Shown in pieces: positions 33,072 through 45,143 of a DNA stretch of 64,000 bases. Both the position numbers and the translations under genes were made by a program. Position 1 is the stretch's first letter; each line of letters begins with the position of its first letter. Under the pieces are notes generated by a model that was given only the letters and a program-made list of their open reading frames with translations, did no database searches and was not told the origin of the DNA. The stretch comes from Brachybacterium kimchii (GTDB lineage: Bacteria; Actinomycetota; Actinomycetes; Actinomycetales; Dermabacteraceae): positions 2,418,001 through 2,482,000 of the forward strand of contig NZ_CP097218.1 of NCBI RefSeq assembly GCF_023373525.1, read 5' to 3'.

Positions 33072-34427
33072 GTGAACACCCCCGGATCGCTCCCGCCCCT
33101 CACGGTCTCCGTGATCGGCTGCGGATATCTCGGCGCCGTCCACGCGGCGGCCATGGCCGAGCTGGGGCACCGCGTGATCGGGCTCGACGTGGACGCGCAG
33201 CGGGTCGCCGCGCTGAGCGCGGCGCGTCCGCCGTTCCACGAGCCGGGCTTCGCCGAGCTGCTCACGCGCACCGTGGCCTCCGGCCGTCTCACCTTCACCA
33301 CCGACTACGCGGATCTCGCCGGGGCCGACGTCCACTTCCTGGCGCTCGGCACCCCGCAGCGGGCCGACGGCCTGGGCGCGGACCTCGGCATGATCGAGTC
33401 GGCGCTGGACTCCCTGGTCCCGCTGCTCGCGGCGCGCGGCGGGGCGCGGACGCTCATCGCCGGGAAGTCCACGGTCCCCGTGGGCACCGCCCGCCGCCTG
33501 CACGCGCGCGTGGCCGGGATCGCCGGGGCCACAGTGGTGTGGAACCCCGAGTTCCTGCGCGAGGGCTTCGCGGTCTCCGACACCCTGCGCCCCGACCGGC
33601 TCGTCTACGGCCTCGCCGATCCCGCGGGCGCCGAGGCCGAGCACGAGGTCGCCCTGCTGGACCGCGTGTATGCGCCGATGCTGGCCACGAGCATCCCGCG
33701 CAAGGTGTACTCGCTCGAATCGGCCGAGCTCGTGAAGGTCTCGGCGAACTCGTTCCTGGCCACGAAGATCTCCTTCATCAACGCGATCTCCGAGCTGTGC
33801 GACATCACCGGCGCGGACGTCGCCGACGTCGCCGAGGCGATCGGCATGGACGACCGGATCGGCCGGAAGTTCCTGCGCGCCGGCGTGGGCTTCGGCGGCG
33901 GCTGCCTGCCCAAGGACCTGCGCGGCCTGATCTCCCGGGCGGGCGAGCTCGGCGCCGTCGACTCCTTCGCGTTCCTGCGCGACATCGACGCGATCAACAC
34001 GGGGCGGCGGGAGTACATGCTGCGCCGCGCCCGCGCCGCCCTCGGCGACAGCCTCGAGGGCCGACGCGTCGCGGTGCTCGGCGCCGCCTTCAAGCCCGAC
34101 ACGGACGACGTGCGCGACTCCCCCGCCCTGGACATCGCGGTGCGCCTGGTCGGCGAGGGGGCCGACGTCTCCATCACCGACCCGGCCGCGCTCGCGAACG
34201 TGCGGGCCCGCTTCCCCTCTCTGCACGCGATCGAGGACGTCGAGGAGGCCCTCGCGGGGGCCGAGCTCGTGCTGCTGCTCACCGAATGGCCGCTCTACCG
34301 GGAGCTGGACCCGGCACGGGCCGGCACGCTCGTCGCCGCGAGGCGTCTCATCGACGGCCGCAACGTGCTCGATCTCGCGGCGTGGCGACGGGCCGGCTGG
34401 GACGCGTCCGGACTCGGTCGGCGCTGA
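33072..34427 (+). CDS. UDP-glucose/GDP-mannose dehydrogenase family enzyme
   Basis: 451 residues. NAD-binding motif VSVIGCGYLGAVHAAAMAELGH, the catalytic-lysine/Asn region VKVSANSFLATKISFINA and catalytic Cys in GFGGGCLPKDL (about residue 277), then the UDP-binding C-terminal domain (VLGAAFKPDTDDVRDSPAL). The best match is UDP-glucose 6-dehydrogenase, which makes UDP-glucuronate for cell-envelope polymers. The start is set at GTG 33072, about 10 bases after a GAGAGG box; the frame extends to 33030. No glycosyltransferase neighbours. The last codons lie in a tandem repeat shared with the convergent gene. Confidence 0.88.
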   Translation: MNTPGSLPPLTVSVIGCGYLGAVHAAAMAELGHRVIGLDVDAQRVAALSAARPPFHEPGFAELLTRTVASGRLTFTTDYADLAGADVHFLALGTPQRADGLGADLGMIESALDSLVPLLAARGGARTLIAGKSTVPVGTARRLHARVAGIAGATVVWNPEFLREGFAVSDTLRPDRLVYGLADPAGAEAEHEVALLDRVYAPMLATSIPRKVYSLESAELVKVSANSFLATKISFINAISELCDITGADVADVAEAIGMDDRIGRKFLRAGVGFGGGCLPKDLRGLISRAGELGAVDSFAFLRDIDAINTGRREYMLRRARAALGDSLEGRRVAVLGAAFKPDTDDVRDSPALDIAVRLVGEGADVSITDPAALANVRARFPSLHAIEDVEEALAGAELVLLLTEWPLYRELDPARAGTLVAARRLIDGRNVLDLAAWRRAGWDASGLGRR

Positions 34428-34480
34428 GCCTCACCCGTCGGCGCCGAACCTCACCCGTCGATGCCGAGCCTCACCAGTCG
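34421..34480. repeat. Three imperfect 20-bp tandem repeats across two convergent stop codons
   Basis: Units 34421-34440, 34441-34460 and 34461-34480, each ending tcaccCgtcg-like (consensus about gcgccgagcctcacccgtcg). The array covers the 3' ends of the dehydrogenase (+) and arginine deiminase (-) genes, so both stop codons sit inside repeat units. Confidence 0.75.
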
Positions 34481-35856
34481 ACGGGGTCGCGCACGATCGG
34501 GCAGGTCATGCAGTGCCCGCCGCCGCGGCCGCGGCCCAGCTCGGCGCCGCGGATCGTCAGCACCTCGACGCCGGCGTCGCGCAGGGCGGCATTGGTCTGG
34601 GTGTTGCGGTCGTAGGTGATGACGACTCCCGGCTCGAGGGCGACGGCGTTGTTGCCGCTGTCCCACTGCTGGCGCTCGGAGGCGTAGAGATCGCCCGCCG
34701 TCGCGACGGTGCGCAGCCGCTTCAGGCCCATGGCCTCGGCGACCACGTCCACGAAGCGGCGCTCGCCCTCGTCGCGCACCTCCATGCCCAGGGGGTTGTC
34801 GGCCGGGCGGATGGTGAAGGCGTGGATGCCGTCGACGATCGCCGGGTGCACGGTCGCGAGGTCGCGGTCGGCGAAGGTGAACACGGTGTCCAGGTGCATG
34901 GCGGCCCGCAGCCGCGGCATCCCCGCGACGACGATCCGCTCCACGGCGCCGGCCGCGAAGAGCGCGGAGGCGAGCTGGGTGATGGCCTGCCGGGAGCTGC
35001 GCTCGCTCATGCCGATCAGCAGCGTCCCGTTGCCCACGGGCATCACGTCGCCGCCCTCGAGGGTCGCCTGCCCCCAGTCCCGCTCGGCGTCGCCCCACCA
35101 CACGCGCGAGCCGGAGAGCTCGGGATGGAAGCGGTAGAGGGCCTGCATGAGCAGGGTCTCGTCCTTGCGGGCCGGCCAGTACAGCGGGTTCAGGGTGAGG
35201 CCGTCGCCGATCCAGCAGGTGGTGTCGCGCGTGAACAGGGTGTTGGGCAGCGGCGGCAGCAGGTACTCGGGGGTGCCCACGGACTCGCGCGCGAGGTTCG
35301 CGTAGGCGGTGCGCAGCTCGCCGGGCAGCTCCGTCGTGGCCATGCCGCCGATGAGGACGCGCGCGAGCTCGGGCCCCTCGAGCGCGTCGAGGCTGCTGCG
35401 GGTCGCGTCCACGAGCCCCAGGCCCACGCGGTTGGCGATCACCTTGCGGTCCAGCAGCCACGCGCGGGCCTCGGGCATGTCCATGGCCTCGCCGAGCAGG
35501 TCGTGCAGCTCGAGCACCTCGACGCCGCGCGAGGTCATGGTCTCGACGAAGTCCGCGTGGTCGCGCTGAGCGGCCTCGACCCACATGACGTCGTCGAACA
35601 GCAGCTCGTCGCTCGTGGAGGGGGTGAGCCTCTCGTGGGCGAGCCCGGGCCGGCACACGAGCACCTTCCGCAGCCGGCCCACCTCGGAGTGGACACCGGT
35701 GCGGGCGGGCGCGGGATCGGCCGACGTGGTGCCGCCGCGGGAGGGGTCGGCCGACGGGGCACGGCCGCGGGAGGGATCGGCCGACGGGGCACGGCCGCGG
35801 GAGGGATCGGCCGACGGGGCGGCGCCGTGCGCGGTCTCGACGGGACGTTCGGGCAT
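34471..35856 (-). CDS. arcA: Arginine deiminase
   Basis: 461 residues. Hydrolyses arginine to citrulline and ammonia. Family blocks include [35 protein letters not shown], the substrate loops [17 protein letters not shown] and [30 protein letters not shown], and the catalytic Cys in [12 protein letters not shown] near the C-terminus. Preceding this is an extension of about 50 residues containing tandem [14 protein letters not shown] decapeptides, absent from ordinary deiminases. GGGAGG stands four bases before the ATG at 35856. No arcB/arcC/arcD genes are adjacent, so it is not in a standard arginine-fermentation operon. Divergent from adenosine deaminase. Confidence 0.9.
   Translation of the reverse strand: MPERPVETAHGAAPSADPSRGRAPSADPSRGRAPSADPSRGGTTSADPAPARTGVHSEVGRLRKVLVCRPGLAHERLTPSTSDELLFDDVMWVEAAQRDHADFVETMTSRGVEVLELHDLLGEAMDMPEARAWLLDRKVIANRVGLGLVDATRSSLDALEGPELARVLIGGMATTELPGELRTAYANLARESVGTPEYLLPPLPNTLFTRDTTCWIGDGLTLNPLYWPARKDETLLMQALYRFHPELSGSRVWWGDAERDWGQATLEGGDVMPVGNGTLLIGMSERSSRQAITQLASALFAAGAVERIVVAGMPRLRAAMHLDTVFTFADRDLATVHPAIVDGIHAFTIRPADNPLGMEVRDEGERRFVDVVAEAMGLKRLRTVATAGDLYASERQQWDSGNNAVALEPGVVITYDRNTQTNAALRDAGVEVLTIRGAELGRGRGGGHCMTCPIVRDPVDW
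35715..35834. repeat. 30-bp tandem repeat inside the arginine deiminase N-terminus
   Basis: Units at 35715, 35745, 35775 and 35805, the last degenerating. Units two and three differ at one position (ggtcgg against gatcgg). They encode repeated [10 protein letters not shown] decapeptides in frame, so copy number can change without breaking the gene. Confidence 0.85.
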
Positions 35857-36139
35857 GGTGCCTCCCACGGATCGATGGTGCCGCTCGGCGCCGAGCGGCA
35901 TGGCGGCGGCGTCGCCGTCGGGGACGGCGTCGGACGTCGGGCGCTCCTGGCATGATCGCGCATCGGGGCCGGGATCGGGAGGACTTCGCCGGAGGCGACC
36001 CTGCGTCGAGCGCTCCGGCGTCCGGGGACTCCGACAGGGCCCCGACGCCCCGGCGGGGATACTGGACCCGCCGCCCTCCGATCCGCCGCGCAGCCCCGCC
36101 CGGTCCGTCCGATCCGCCACCACACCCACGGGAGAAGCG

Positions 36140-37252
36140 ATGACCGCCTCCGACGCCTCCGATCTCGACCTCCGCGCCCTGCCGAAGGGGGTCCTGCACG
36201 ACCACCTCGACGGCGGTGTGCGCCCGCAGACCGTCCTCGACCTCTCGCGCGAGCTGGGCATCGAGCCGCCCGCGCCCACCGCCGAGGGCATCGCCGACTG
36301 GTTCGCCGACGCGGCTGACTCCGGCTCGCTCCCCCGCTACCTCGAGACGTTCGCGCGGGTGCTCGAGCTGATGCAGACCCCGGACTCCCTGCGCCGCGTG
36401 GCCCGCGAGTTCGTGGAGGACATGGCGGCCGACGGCGTCGTCTACGCCGAGACCCGCTGGGCCCCCGAGCAGCACCTCGAGAGCGGGCTGAGCATGGAGG
36501 AGGCCGTCGACGCGGTGCAGGCGGGCCTCGACGAGGGCACCGCGCAGGTCGAGGCGGCGGGCGACCGGATCCTCGTCGGCCAGATCCTCTGCCAGATGCG
36601 CCAGAACGCCCCGCGCGAGGAGATCGTGGACCTCGCGATCGCGCGCCAGGGCCGGGGAGTCGTCGGCATCGATCTCGCTGGCCCCGAGGACGGCTTCCCC
36701 GCCTCCCGCTTCCGCCCGCAGCTCGAGCGGGCCCGCGCCGCCGGCGTCCACGTGACGATCCACGCCGGGGAGGCCGCGGGGGTCGATTCGATCGCCGACG
36801 CCCTGGACTGCGGTGCCGAGCGCCTGGGCCATGGCGTGCGCCTCATCGACGACATCGACGCCGGCGTGGTCGGTCCGACGGCCCGACGGGTCCGCGAGGA
36901 CGGCGTGGTGCTCGAGGTCTGCCCGAGCTCGAACCTGCAGACCGGTGCCTTCGCTGACATGCCCTCCCATCCCGTCGACGCGCTGCGGCGCGCGGGCATG
37001 CGGGTCGCGGTGAGCTCCGACAACCGCCTCATGAGCAGGACCTGGACCAGTCGGGAGCTCGGGCGGATCGTGGACACCTTCTCCTGGGGCCTCGACGAGC
37101 TCGAGCAGGCGGCGCTGATCGGCCTGGACAACGGCTTCGCTCCCGGCGAGCAGCGCCGCGCCCTGCGCGAGGAGGTCGTCGTGTCCGCCTACCAGGCCGC
37201 ACGGATCGCCGCCGAATCCCGGGCCGACGGCGACTCCGGGCAGGCGCTCTGA
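36140..37252 (+). CDS. add: Adenosine deaminase
   Basis: 370 residues of the zinc-dependent adenosine/AMP deaminase family (purine salvage: adenosine to inosine). Metal and catalytic motifs: [14 protein letters not shown] (HxH), [18 protein letters not shown] and [12 protein letters not shown]. The frame is open far upstream; GGGAGA stands just before the ATG at 36140, which directly precedes the conserved N-terminus. The stop overlaps the next ATG (TGATG). Confidence 0.93.
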   Translation: MTASDASDLDLRALPKGVLHDHLDGGVRPQTVLDLSRELGIEPPAPTAEGIADWFADAADSGSLPRYLETFARVLELMQTPDSLRRVAREFVEDMAADGVVYAETRWAPEQHLESGLSMEEAVDAVQAGLDEGTAQVEAAGDRILVGQILCQMRQNAPREEIVDLAIARQGRGVVGIDLAGPEDGFPASRFRPQLERARAAGVHVTIHAGEAAGVDSIADALDCGAERLGHGVRLIDDIDAGVVGPTARRVREDGVVLEVCPSSNLQTGAFADMPSHPVDALRRAGMRVAVSSDNRLMSRTWTSRELGRIVDTFSWGLDELEQAALIGLDNGFAPGEQRRALREEVVVSAYQAARIAAESRADGDSGQAL

Positions 37253-37985
37253 TGGCCGCGCGCCGCGGCTCCCGCTCCCCCGGTGCCGCACGTTCCGGCG
37301 GGGCGGCACGTTCCGGCGGGGCGGCACGGGCCTCCGACGCCGTCGCCGCGCCCCGCATCGATCCGCTCGTGCTGCGGGATCTCGAGGGCTCCCCGCCGAC
37401 GCCCTCGACTCCTACGCGTCCCTCGAGGGTCTGCGGTTCGACGGGGCCGACGTCTCCGGCCGAGACCTGCACGGGCTCGCGCTCGACGAGTGCGAGCTGG
37501 TCGACGTCATGGCGCACGAGACCGACCTGCAGGACGCCCGTCTCACCGAAGTGCGCATCGAGCGCTTGAACGCCCCCGCCCTGAAGGCAGGCCGAGCCAC
37601 GCTGCACGGCGCCGAGATCACGGCCTCGCGGATCGGCGCGCTCGAGCTGTTCGACACCGACCTCGACTCGGTCGTCCTCACGGGCTGCAAGCTGGACTGG
37701 CTGAACCTGCGCGGCGCGCACCTGGTCGACGTGGTGCTGCGCGACTGCACGCTCACGGAGCTCGACCTCGGCGAGGCCGATGCGACGCGCGTCTGCTTCG
37801 AGAACTGCCGCGCCGAGACGGTGACCTTCACCGGCGCGCGCCTCGCGGACGTGGACCTGCGCGGCCTGGAGACGGGTGCGCTCGCGGGCATCGGCGGCAT
37901 GCGCGGCGCCGTCGTCTCCGTGGCGCAGGCGACGGCCTGGGCGGAGGACTTCGCCGCCCATCTGGGGATCCGCGTCAGCGGGTGA
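37252..37985 (+). pseudogene. Pentapeptide-repeat protein, interrupted by a frameshift
   Basis: The first ATG overlaps the add stop and opens [19 protein letters not shown]..., ending in frame after LVLRDLEGSP. Around 37390-37398 (ctccccgcc) the meaningful frame shifts by one: the other frame gives ADALDSYASLEGLRFDGADV and continues as a pentapeptide-repeat protein (LRFDGADVSGRDL, LFDTDLDSVVLTGC, LNLRGAHLVDVVL) to 37985. One missing base in the C-run would restore a protein of about 244 residues. No good start codon exists in the second frame before the ATG at 37509 (158 residues). It could be a real pseudogene, a base-calling error or a slippage site. An 18-bp tandem duplication (37288-37323) lies in the first part. 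Confidence 0.7.
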
Positions 37986-38075
37986 CGACGGCCGGGTCGT
38001 CCCGATGGCTGCTCGCGTGGGCCATCGGGCCGGCGATCGGTGGTCGATCGCGCGGCCCACCGGGCGGACGCTCGA

Positions 38076-38126
38076 TGACCAGGATCTATGTCATTCTCGG
38101 CGCGAAAACGTCATAGAACCTGGTCA
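38076..38126. terminator. Long inverted repeat between convergent pentapeptide and asd genes
   Basis: 15-bp arms (tgaccaggatctatg and catagaacctggtca, one mismatch) separated by 21 bases that include an AT-richer gcgaaaacg. The placement between convergent genes favours a terminator, but the low GC of the arms compared with flanks is unusual; it could also be a dispersed palindromic element. The rest of 37986-38189 shows nothing. Confidence 0.5.
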
Positions 38127-38189
38127 CCGAACATGCCGACGGCCGGCTGAATCAGCCAGGTCCGTCGGACCCGTCGGATACTTGGCCGA

Positions 38190-40714
<2,525 letters not shown>

Positions 40715-41392
40715 CGGGTGCGGGCTCCTTCATCTCGGTCACGGGGTCGGTCGGCGTCGGGATCGCCGGCCAGTGGTGGCCGACGGACCGTCCGATCCCG
40801 CTGAAAAGTCGGGGCGCACGTGTTCCACCAGGTCAGCGCGGGTGCGCGGGTGCGCGCTGCCGTCGGTCCGGGAGCGCGCGACCGACGGTGGGCACGGAAC
40901 GCGGGCCCGCGGCGCGCGGACCCGTCGACGATTCTACGATCCGACGGCCGACGAGGCACGGGGTCGCCCGGGGAGCGGACTGTGGGGAGGGTGGGTGGTG
41001 CGGACGCGGCGTGGTGATCTGGAGCGGGTCTGGCACCGTGCGGAATGCGGAGTGGTCTCACGGAAGATGTCGCCGGTCTCGCTGGCTCTCCGGGGGTTCG
41101 GTGGTCGTCGCTCGGAGTGCGGAACGGCCCGGCCGCACCGCTGATCTCGCCGAACGTGTGTCAGTGAGGTGCCCTGCAGGCGAAGAAGGGCAAGTGTGTC
41201 GCGCAATCGCCGTCGGGGCCCCTATTGGGGACCGCGGTCCGTATTGAGCGGGGCGTCGTGTTGAGGTATACCCCAGAGCGACAGCGACGCTGCGCCACAA
41301 ACGACCGTTTCTGGCGCGGACTAGCGAACGGGTTCGTGCTACCTCGTTTCCGCGATCTGCTCGCGCTGCCCGGCCGTGGGGTGCACTCCCGC
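40715..41392. other. 678-bp region upstream of lysC without a supportable gene
   Basis: Many overlapping frames exist on both strands, but all are Arg/Pro/Ser/Thr-rich and lack ribosome sites or recognisable domains. The lysC promoter must be near 40715-40830. GC falls and composition changes after about 41150, marking the border of the accessory region. No lysine-riboswitch-like element is recognisable. A palindrome at 41292-41317 is listed separately. Confidence 0.5.
41292..41317. terminator. 26-bp palindrome downstream of the DUF218 gene
   Basis: Arms gcgccacaaacg and cgtttctggcgc around a 2-bp centre, with one mismatched pair. It lies 76 bp past the stop of the minus-strand DUF218 gene and is best read as its terminator. 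The almost loop-less symmetry would also suit a protein-binding site. Confidence 0.4.
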
Positions 41393-41977
41393 TCAGGGCA
41401 GGTCTTCCCGCACTGCTCGCAAGGTGCGACGGCTGTAGGCGGCTAGTACCGGTTTGAGCGCTGCCCACTCGCCGAACTTGTAGTCGGCAACCTTGACTAG
41501 CTTGGAGGCCAGGTCTGGCCGTTGCCTCCGGACGTACACCCGTGCCTTGAGTGCGTGGGCGGGCAGTGACGCGATCTTGATACGGTCGACATCTTCAATC
41601 ATCGGAAGCAAGTTCGCGATGTTGTCCCAGGTTGAGCGACTCTCCTCCTCAAGCAGATACGCGCCTTGGTACCCAAGCTTGTTCACGGCGTAGTCGGCCA
41701 TCACTCGGGCCTCCGACCTCGTAGCCGTGGTCGGCCCTCCGCTGAAGATCAGTCGCGTCTCAGCGGTCGGATCGATGGAACGTAGAGCTACTTGAACGCG
41801 GATCTGGTTGATGAAGTTGGCATCTGGCTGGGGGTTCTTGAAGCCCAGCACCACAATCGCCTCCGAGCTTCCGGGCGGGTCGTTGACAAGGGTCATTGAC
41901 CATCGGTGGTTCTGCCACTCGCCCCAGGCCCATATTCCCGCGGCCACGACGCCCGCAATCGCCACTCCTCTACGCAT
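41393..41977 (-). CDS. DUF218/YdcF-family envelope protein
   Basis: 194 residues. An N-terminal membrane helix (GVAIAGVVAAGIWAWGEW) is followed by the DUF218 fold: AIVVLGFKNPQPDAN, RLIFSGGPTTATRSEARVMADYAV, LLEEESRSTWDNIANLLPM. The family (SanA/YdcF/ElyC) affects envelope and peptidoglycan integrity, with unknown catalysis. It has noticeably lower GC than flanking core genes and opens the accessory region. Confidence 0.8.
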   Translation of the reverse strand: MRRGVAIAGVVAAGIWAWGEWQNHRWSMTLVNDPPGSSEAIVVLGFKNPQPDANFINQIRVQVALRSIDPTAETRLIFSGGPTTATRSEARVMADYAVNKLGYQGAYLLEEESRSTWDNIANLLPMIEDVDRIKIASLPAHALKARVYVRRQRPDLASKLVKVADYKFGEWAALKPVLAAYSRRTLRAVREDLP

Positions 41978-42245
41978 GCGTCAGACACTAGTGCGCGATA
42001 TGCCAGGGCACTACCACGTCGTCGACCTCGGCGTACAGGACCGCCGGGCTGTTGACCGCCAACAACCGATTATGGTTCGCCGTCCCCAGCGCGCGTCCAG
42101 TCCCTAACCGGGCGCGCGGCGTCCTGAACCACGCGATCCATCCAGGGTTGGCGAGGCAGGGAGCCAATTACCCCCAGTGAGAACCAGCCGAGCTCGGCTA
42201 CTTCCTCCATGTATGGTCGCGCCACCGATAGGGGCTGATGCGAGA

Positions 42246-43322
42246 TCAGGTGTCACCTGCTCGTGCGACAGGTCCGTGCCCCATCGAGGCATCTGCCACG
42301 CTGGACGGTAGATAGACGATGGCGTCGAAATCCGTGGAGGGGCGGTGCAGCTCGAACTCTCGACGGGCGGCGAGTTCCGTGAGGCTGCTGTCGAGCTTCC
42401 AGCCGATGAATCGGCGCGGCCCGGGGTGTGTGAACTCGGCCGCGGTGACGAAGTCCGCTCGAAGGGATTTCAAGGCCGCCTCTGTTGTATTCGGGCCGGC
42501 GGTGGGGAGCGGGACACTGCGGTAATCTTTGTCACCGCTGGAAGGGTCGACCGCTCGGCAGGCACCTTCTCCACACAGGATTCCGATCGACGTGTACCTG
42601 GTTCCGATTCGCGAGTGGAGCACCTGGCCCATTGACGGTCCACCGAAGTTGTCGGGGTTGCGCGCGACGTGCTCGTTGTGCGCCCAGACCACAGTGATGC
42701 CTCGATGGGGACGGCTCTCCAGCAGCGTCTCGGCCATGTGCGTGTCGCGTCGGTGCAGCCCTTGCAGGTCGGGTTCAGCAAGGTAGACGTCGATGTAGCG
42801 CAGCAGTTGGCGTGCGGCTGCCGAGGTGTGCGGGTCGCGATGTCGAGCGAAGTGTCTGCAGGCCCGGCGTGTTTCGTCGAGCTCCGACTCAACAAGTGGC
42901 TCGCGTCGCGCGATCCGTCGCAGAGGCGGCGCCCATGCGCCGGCGTCGAGGAGCGCGAGCGCGGAATGGTGAGCAGGCTTGGAATCGATACCGAGGAAGC
43001 GAACGCGTTCCTGAGCCGGCAGGGTCGCGTTGATGGACTGCAGGCGCGCGATCCCCTCGCTGATCGTGGTGGTGCGCCAGAGGCTGAGAGCATCGCGCCA
43101 GGGCTCAGCGAGATCTCCCCCGTGGCGCAGAGCCTCGTCGACTCGGGTTCCGAGGATGTAGGAGTCCTCGAATGCGACCGCGCCGAGCAATCCCCTCGAG
43201 GCGAGCTCGCAGATCACATCGAACTTCCATGAGAAGGCGTTCGCACTGCCGTGGGTGGGCTCGCCCAGGCCGAGCACGCCGTCCGCCTGAACCAGAGGGA
43301 GGATTCGGTCGGTCAGGCGCAC
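42246..43322 (-). CDS. Erythromycin-esterase-family protein
   Basis: 358 residues. Family motifs include LGLGEPTHGSANAFSWK (about residue 20; the His/Glu of xGExTHG), AFEDSY and VVWAHNEHVARN (about 212). Founding members (Ere) hydrolyse the macrolide lactone, but most chromosomal homologues are of unknown substrate (succinoglycan-biosynthesis-like), so a resistance function should not be assumed. I prefer the GTG at 43322, which has GGAGAGG five to six bases before it, over GTG 43328. It stands alone, between DUF218 and a phosphotransferase. Confidence 0.8.
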   Translation of the reverse strand: MRLTDRILPLVQADGVLGLGEPTHGSANAFSWKFDVICELASRGLLGAVAFEDSYILGTRVDEALRHGGDLAEPWRDALSLWRTTTISEGIARLQSINATLPAQERVRFLGIDSKPAHHSALALLDAGAWAPPLRRIARREPLVESELDETRRACRHFARHRDPHTSAAARQLLRYIDVYLAEPDLQGLHRRDTHMAETLLESRPHRGITVVWAHNEHVARNPDNFGGPSMGQVLHSRIGTRYTSIGILCGEGACRAVDPSSGDKDYRSVPLPTAGPNTTEAALKSLRADFVTAAEFTHPGPRRFIGWKLDSSLTELAARREFELHRPSTDFDAIVYLPSSVADASMGHGPVARAGDT

Positions 43323-43502
43323 GTTCACCTCTCCAGTCTTTCATCGCGACGATGACCGAGCTCGCTCGTCGTGCGATTGGTCCACTCGCGCTCCCGTCAA
43401 CGTGAAGGTTGGCGCAGACCCGGCCACGACGGGCGCGCAGACGCCCGCGCGGCGGGGTGCTCCGTGGAGGGCAGCGCACGGGACAAGACCGTGTGCGACG
43501 CG

Positions 43503-44429
43503 TCAGTCCGGCCTGTCGCCGTTCGGGTCGAACAGGGTGCCTTCATCGGCGCGACGCTCGAAGTTCCCGAGTGCGTGGTCGCGGAGGGACCGAAGTCCCG
43601 CGAGGTGCGCGGCCGACGCAACCTGTAGAGGCAAGGTCGCTCGGTGGAGCATCGCCCTTCGAACTTCGTCCTGTGGGCCCAGCGCCGCAACATTCGCCGC
43701 GCCGTGGAAGCTGATCAGAGGTGCGAGGTCGATCGCGGGATCTCCGATACAAGCATGGTCAAAGTCGATGACTGAGTCGACTCGGTCGTTCGTCCACAGA
43801 ATGTTGTGAGGGCCGAAGTCGCCGTGACAGAGCGTGAGCGAGGCACCTCTTTCAGCATCGATCAGGCTCTCCACGCGCTCTGCAGCGCGGGCTCGCACCG
43901 ATTCGTGGAGCAACGGAATCAAGACGCGGCGAACGATGCCCGGCCAGCGTTGCCCTCCGCACCACGCACGCACCGGTGGCAAGGTGTCGCCGACGCGTAA
44001 CGATGCCGCTCGGAGCGAATCCAGCGTCTCGGCGTACGCGACGACCCTCTGGGACGAGCACGCTTGGAGATCGACTGTGGGTGCTCCTGGCGCAGTCGTC
44101 ATCAACGTGAGCCACGTGCGTGGCACCTCAGACCAGATCGGTCCACCGATGACCCTGGGCACGACGAGAGACAATCGGCCGGCATCCAATGTCACGAGCA
44201 CGGAAGCTTCGCGTCGACTGCGCTCACGTCCTCGCTGACCCTGGATCGCGCGCACGGTCGGGCCGTCCGGGGCAGTCAGTACCTGATGGAACGCCCCGCG
44301 GTGCATGTCGGCTCCGCTCCAGTCGTGTTCGGGCCACCGGGCAACCGCTGCGTCGACAAGGGCATCCCGGATTTCTTCCACGAATCCACGGTACGGCCAC
44401 GGTAGGGCGCAGGACGGAATGTCACACAC
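43503..44429 (-). CDS. Aminoglycoside phosphotransferase-like kinase
   Basis: 308 residues. APH/choline-kinase fold with the catalytic loop SLTLCHGDFGPHNILWTND (HGD...N) and the metal site VDSVIDFDHACIGDPAIDLA. The N-terminal nucleotide lobe is poorly conserved. Substrate unknown; many such proteins phosphorylate non-antibiotic small molecules. The start is uncertain: ATG 44429 is used, and the conserved VEEIRDALVDAA region a few codons later could hold the true start. Confidence 0.75.
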   Translation of the reverse strand: MCDIPSCALPWPYRGFVEEIRDALVDAAVARWPEHDWSGADMHRGAFHQVLTAPDGPTVRAIQGQRGRERSRREASVLVTLDAGRLSLVVPRVIGGPIWSEVPRTWLTLMTTAPGAPTVDLQACSSQRVVAYAETLDSLRAASLRVGDTLPPVRAWCGGQRWPGIVRRVLIPLLHESVRARAAERVESLIDAERGASLTLCHGDFGPHNILWTNDRVDSVIDFDHACIGDPAIDLAPLISFHGAANVAALGPQDEVRRAMLHRATLPLQVASAAHLAGLRSLRDHALGNFERRADEGTLFDPNGDRPD

Positions 44430-44645
44430 CGCTAGTCACCCCAACTGCGCGCAGCTGCCTCTTTGAGGTCTATCTCGAGCGACATTTGCTCGACCGTACC
44501 TTTCCCCGTTGCGCAGGGTCCGAACCGGCAGGTCTGCAACAGATCCGCCTCGTCTGATACGCCCTAAGAGGGCAACACCCTCACGATGCACACAACCCCA
44601 CGGCGCTGCCGGCCGTCCAGAGCCCGCAACGGGGATACTTCATCC

Positions 44646-45143
44646 ATGTCTCATTCCACGAACTGGCCCCTGCGTTCCGGCACGCGGGCAGATATCGAGG
44701 CGTGTGTCGACCTTTGGGTGAGTGCGTGCGCTTCGCGCGACGGCCAAGCGTTCGATGGGGTCGCGGGACGGGCGCGGAAGAAGTTTGATCGAAGTGTCAG
44801 TTGGCTGATCGCAGGTGCCGCAGGGCAGGTCGACGGTTTCGCCCTAGCAACCGCGCCTGGGAGCGGGATGCCGACAGATCCGAGCCTCGCTGCCGTGGTC
44901 GGACTTCTCGCAGTCGATCCGAATCGGCAGGCTCGCGGCCTCGGCCGGATCCTGCTCCAGGGGGTGTCCCGTCAACTGCGCATAGCCGGTTATGAGCAGG
45001 CAGTTCTCCATGCCCTCCTTGATAATCGTGCAGCACTTGCACTCTACGAAGCCGAGGGGTGGGTGGCGATTGGCGATTCGTTTAGCCACTCTCTGCTAGG
45101 GAGACCGGTTCAAACTTTCGCTCGCACACTACGAAGCGCCTGA
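44646..45143 (+). CDS. GNAT-family N-acetyltransferase
   Basis: 165 residues. The acetyl-CoA-binding motif is clear: VVGLLAVDPNRQARGLGRILLQGV, followed by AVLHALLDNRAALALYEAEGW near the C-terminus. Substrate unknown. The ATG at 44646 is chosen over an upstream in-frame ATG at 44586 because the N-terminal strand LRSGTRADIEACVDLW follows it closely. Confidence 0.85.
   Translation: MSHSTNWPLRSGTRADIEACVDLWVSACASRDGQAFDGVAGRARKKFDRSVSWLIAGAAGQVDGFALATAPGSGMPTDPSLAAVVGLLAVDPNRQARGLGRILLQGVSRQLRIAGYEQAVLHALLDNRAALALYEAEGWVAIGDSFSHSLLGRPVQTFARTLRSA

Noticed and set aside
35715..35834. 30-bp repeats considered as a CRISPR array
   Set aside because: Units abut directly with no spacers and are in-frame coding sequence of arginine deiminase.
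40715..40850. Lysine riboswitch upstream of lysC
   Set aside because: No recognisable conserved core, and actinobacterial lysC is normally controlled by allostery through ACT domains.
42246..43322. Naming the gene as a macrolide-resistance ere gene
   Set aside because: Family motifs are present, but most homologues are not proven resistance enzymes.
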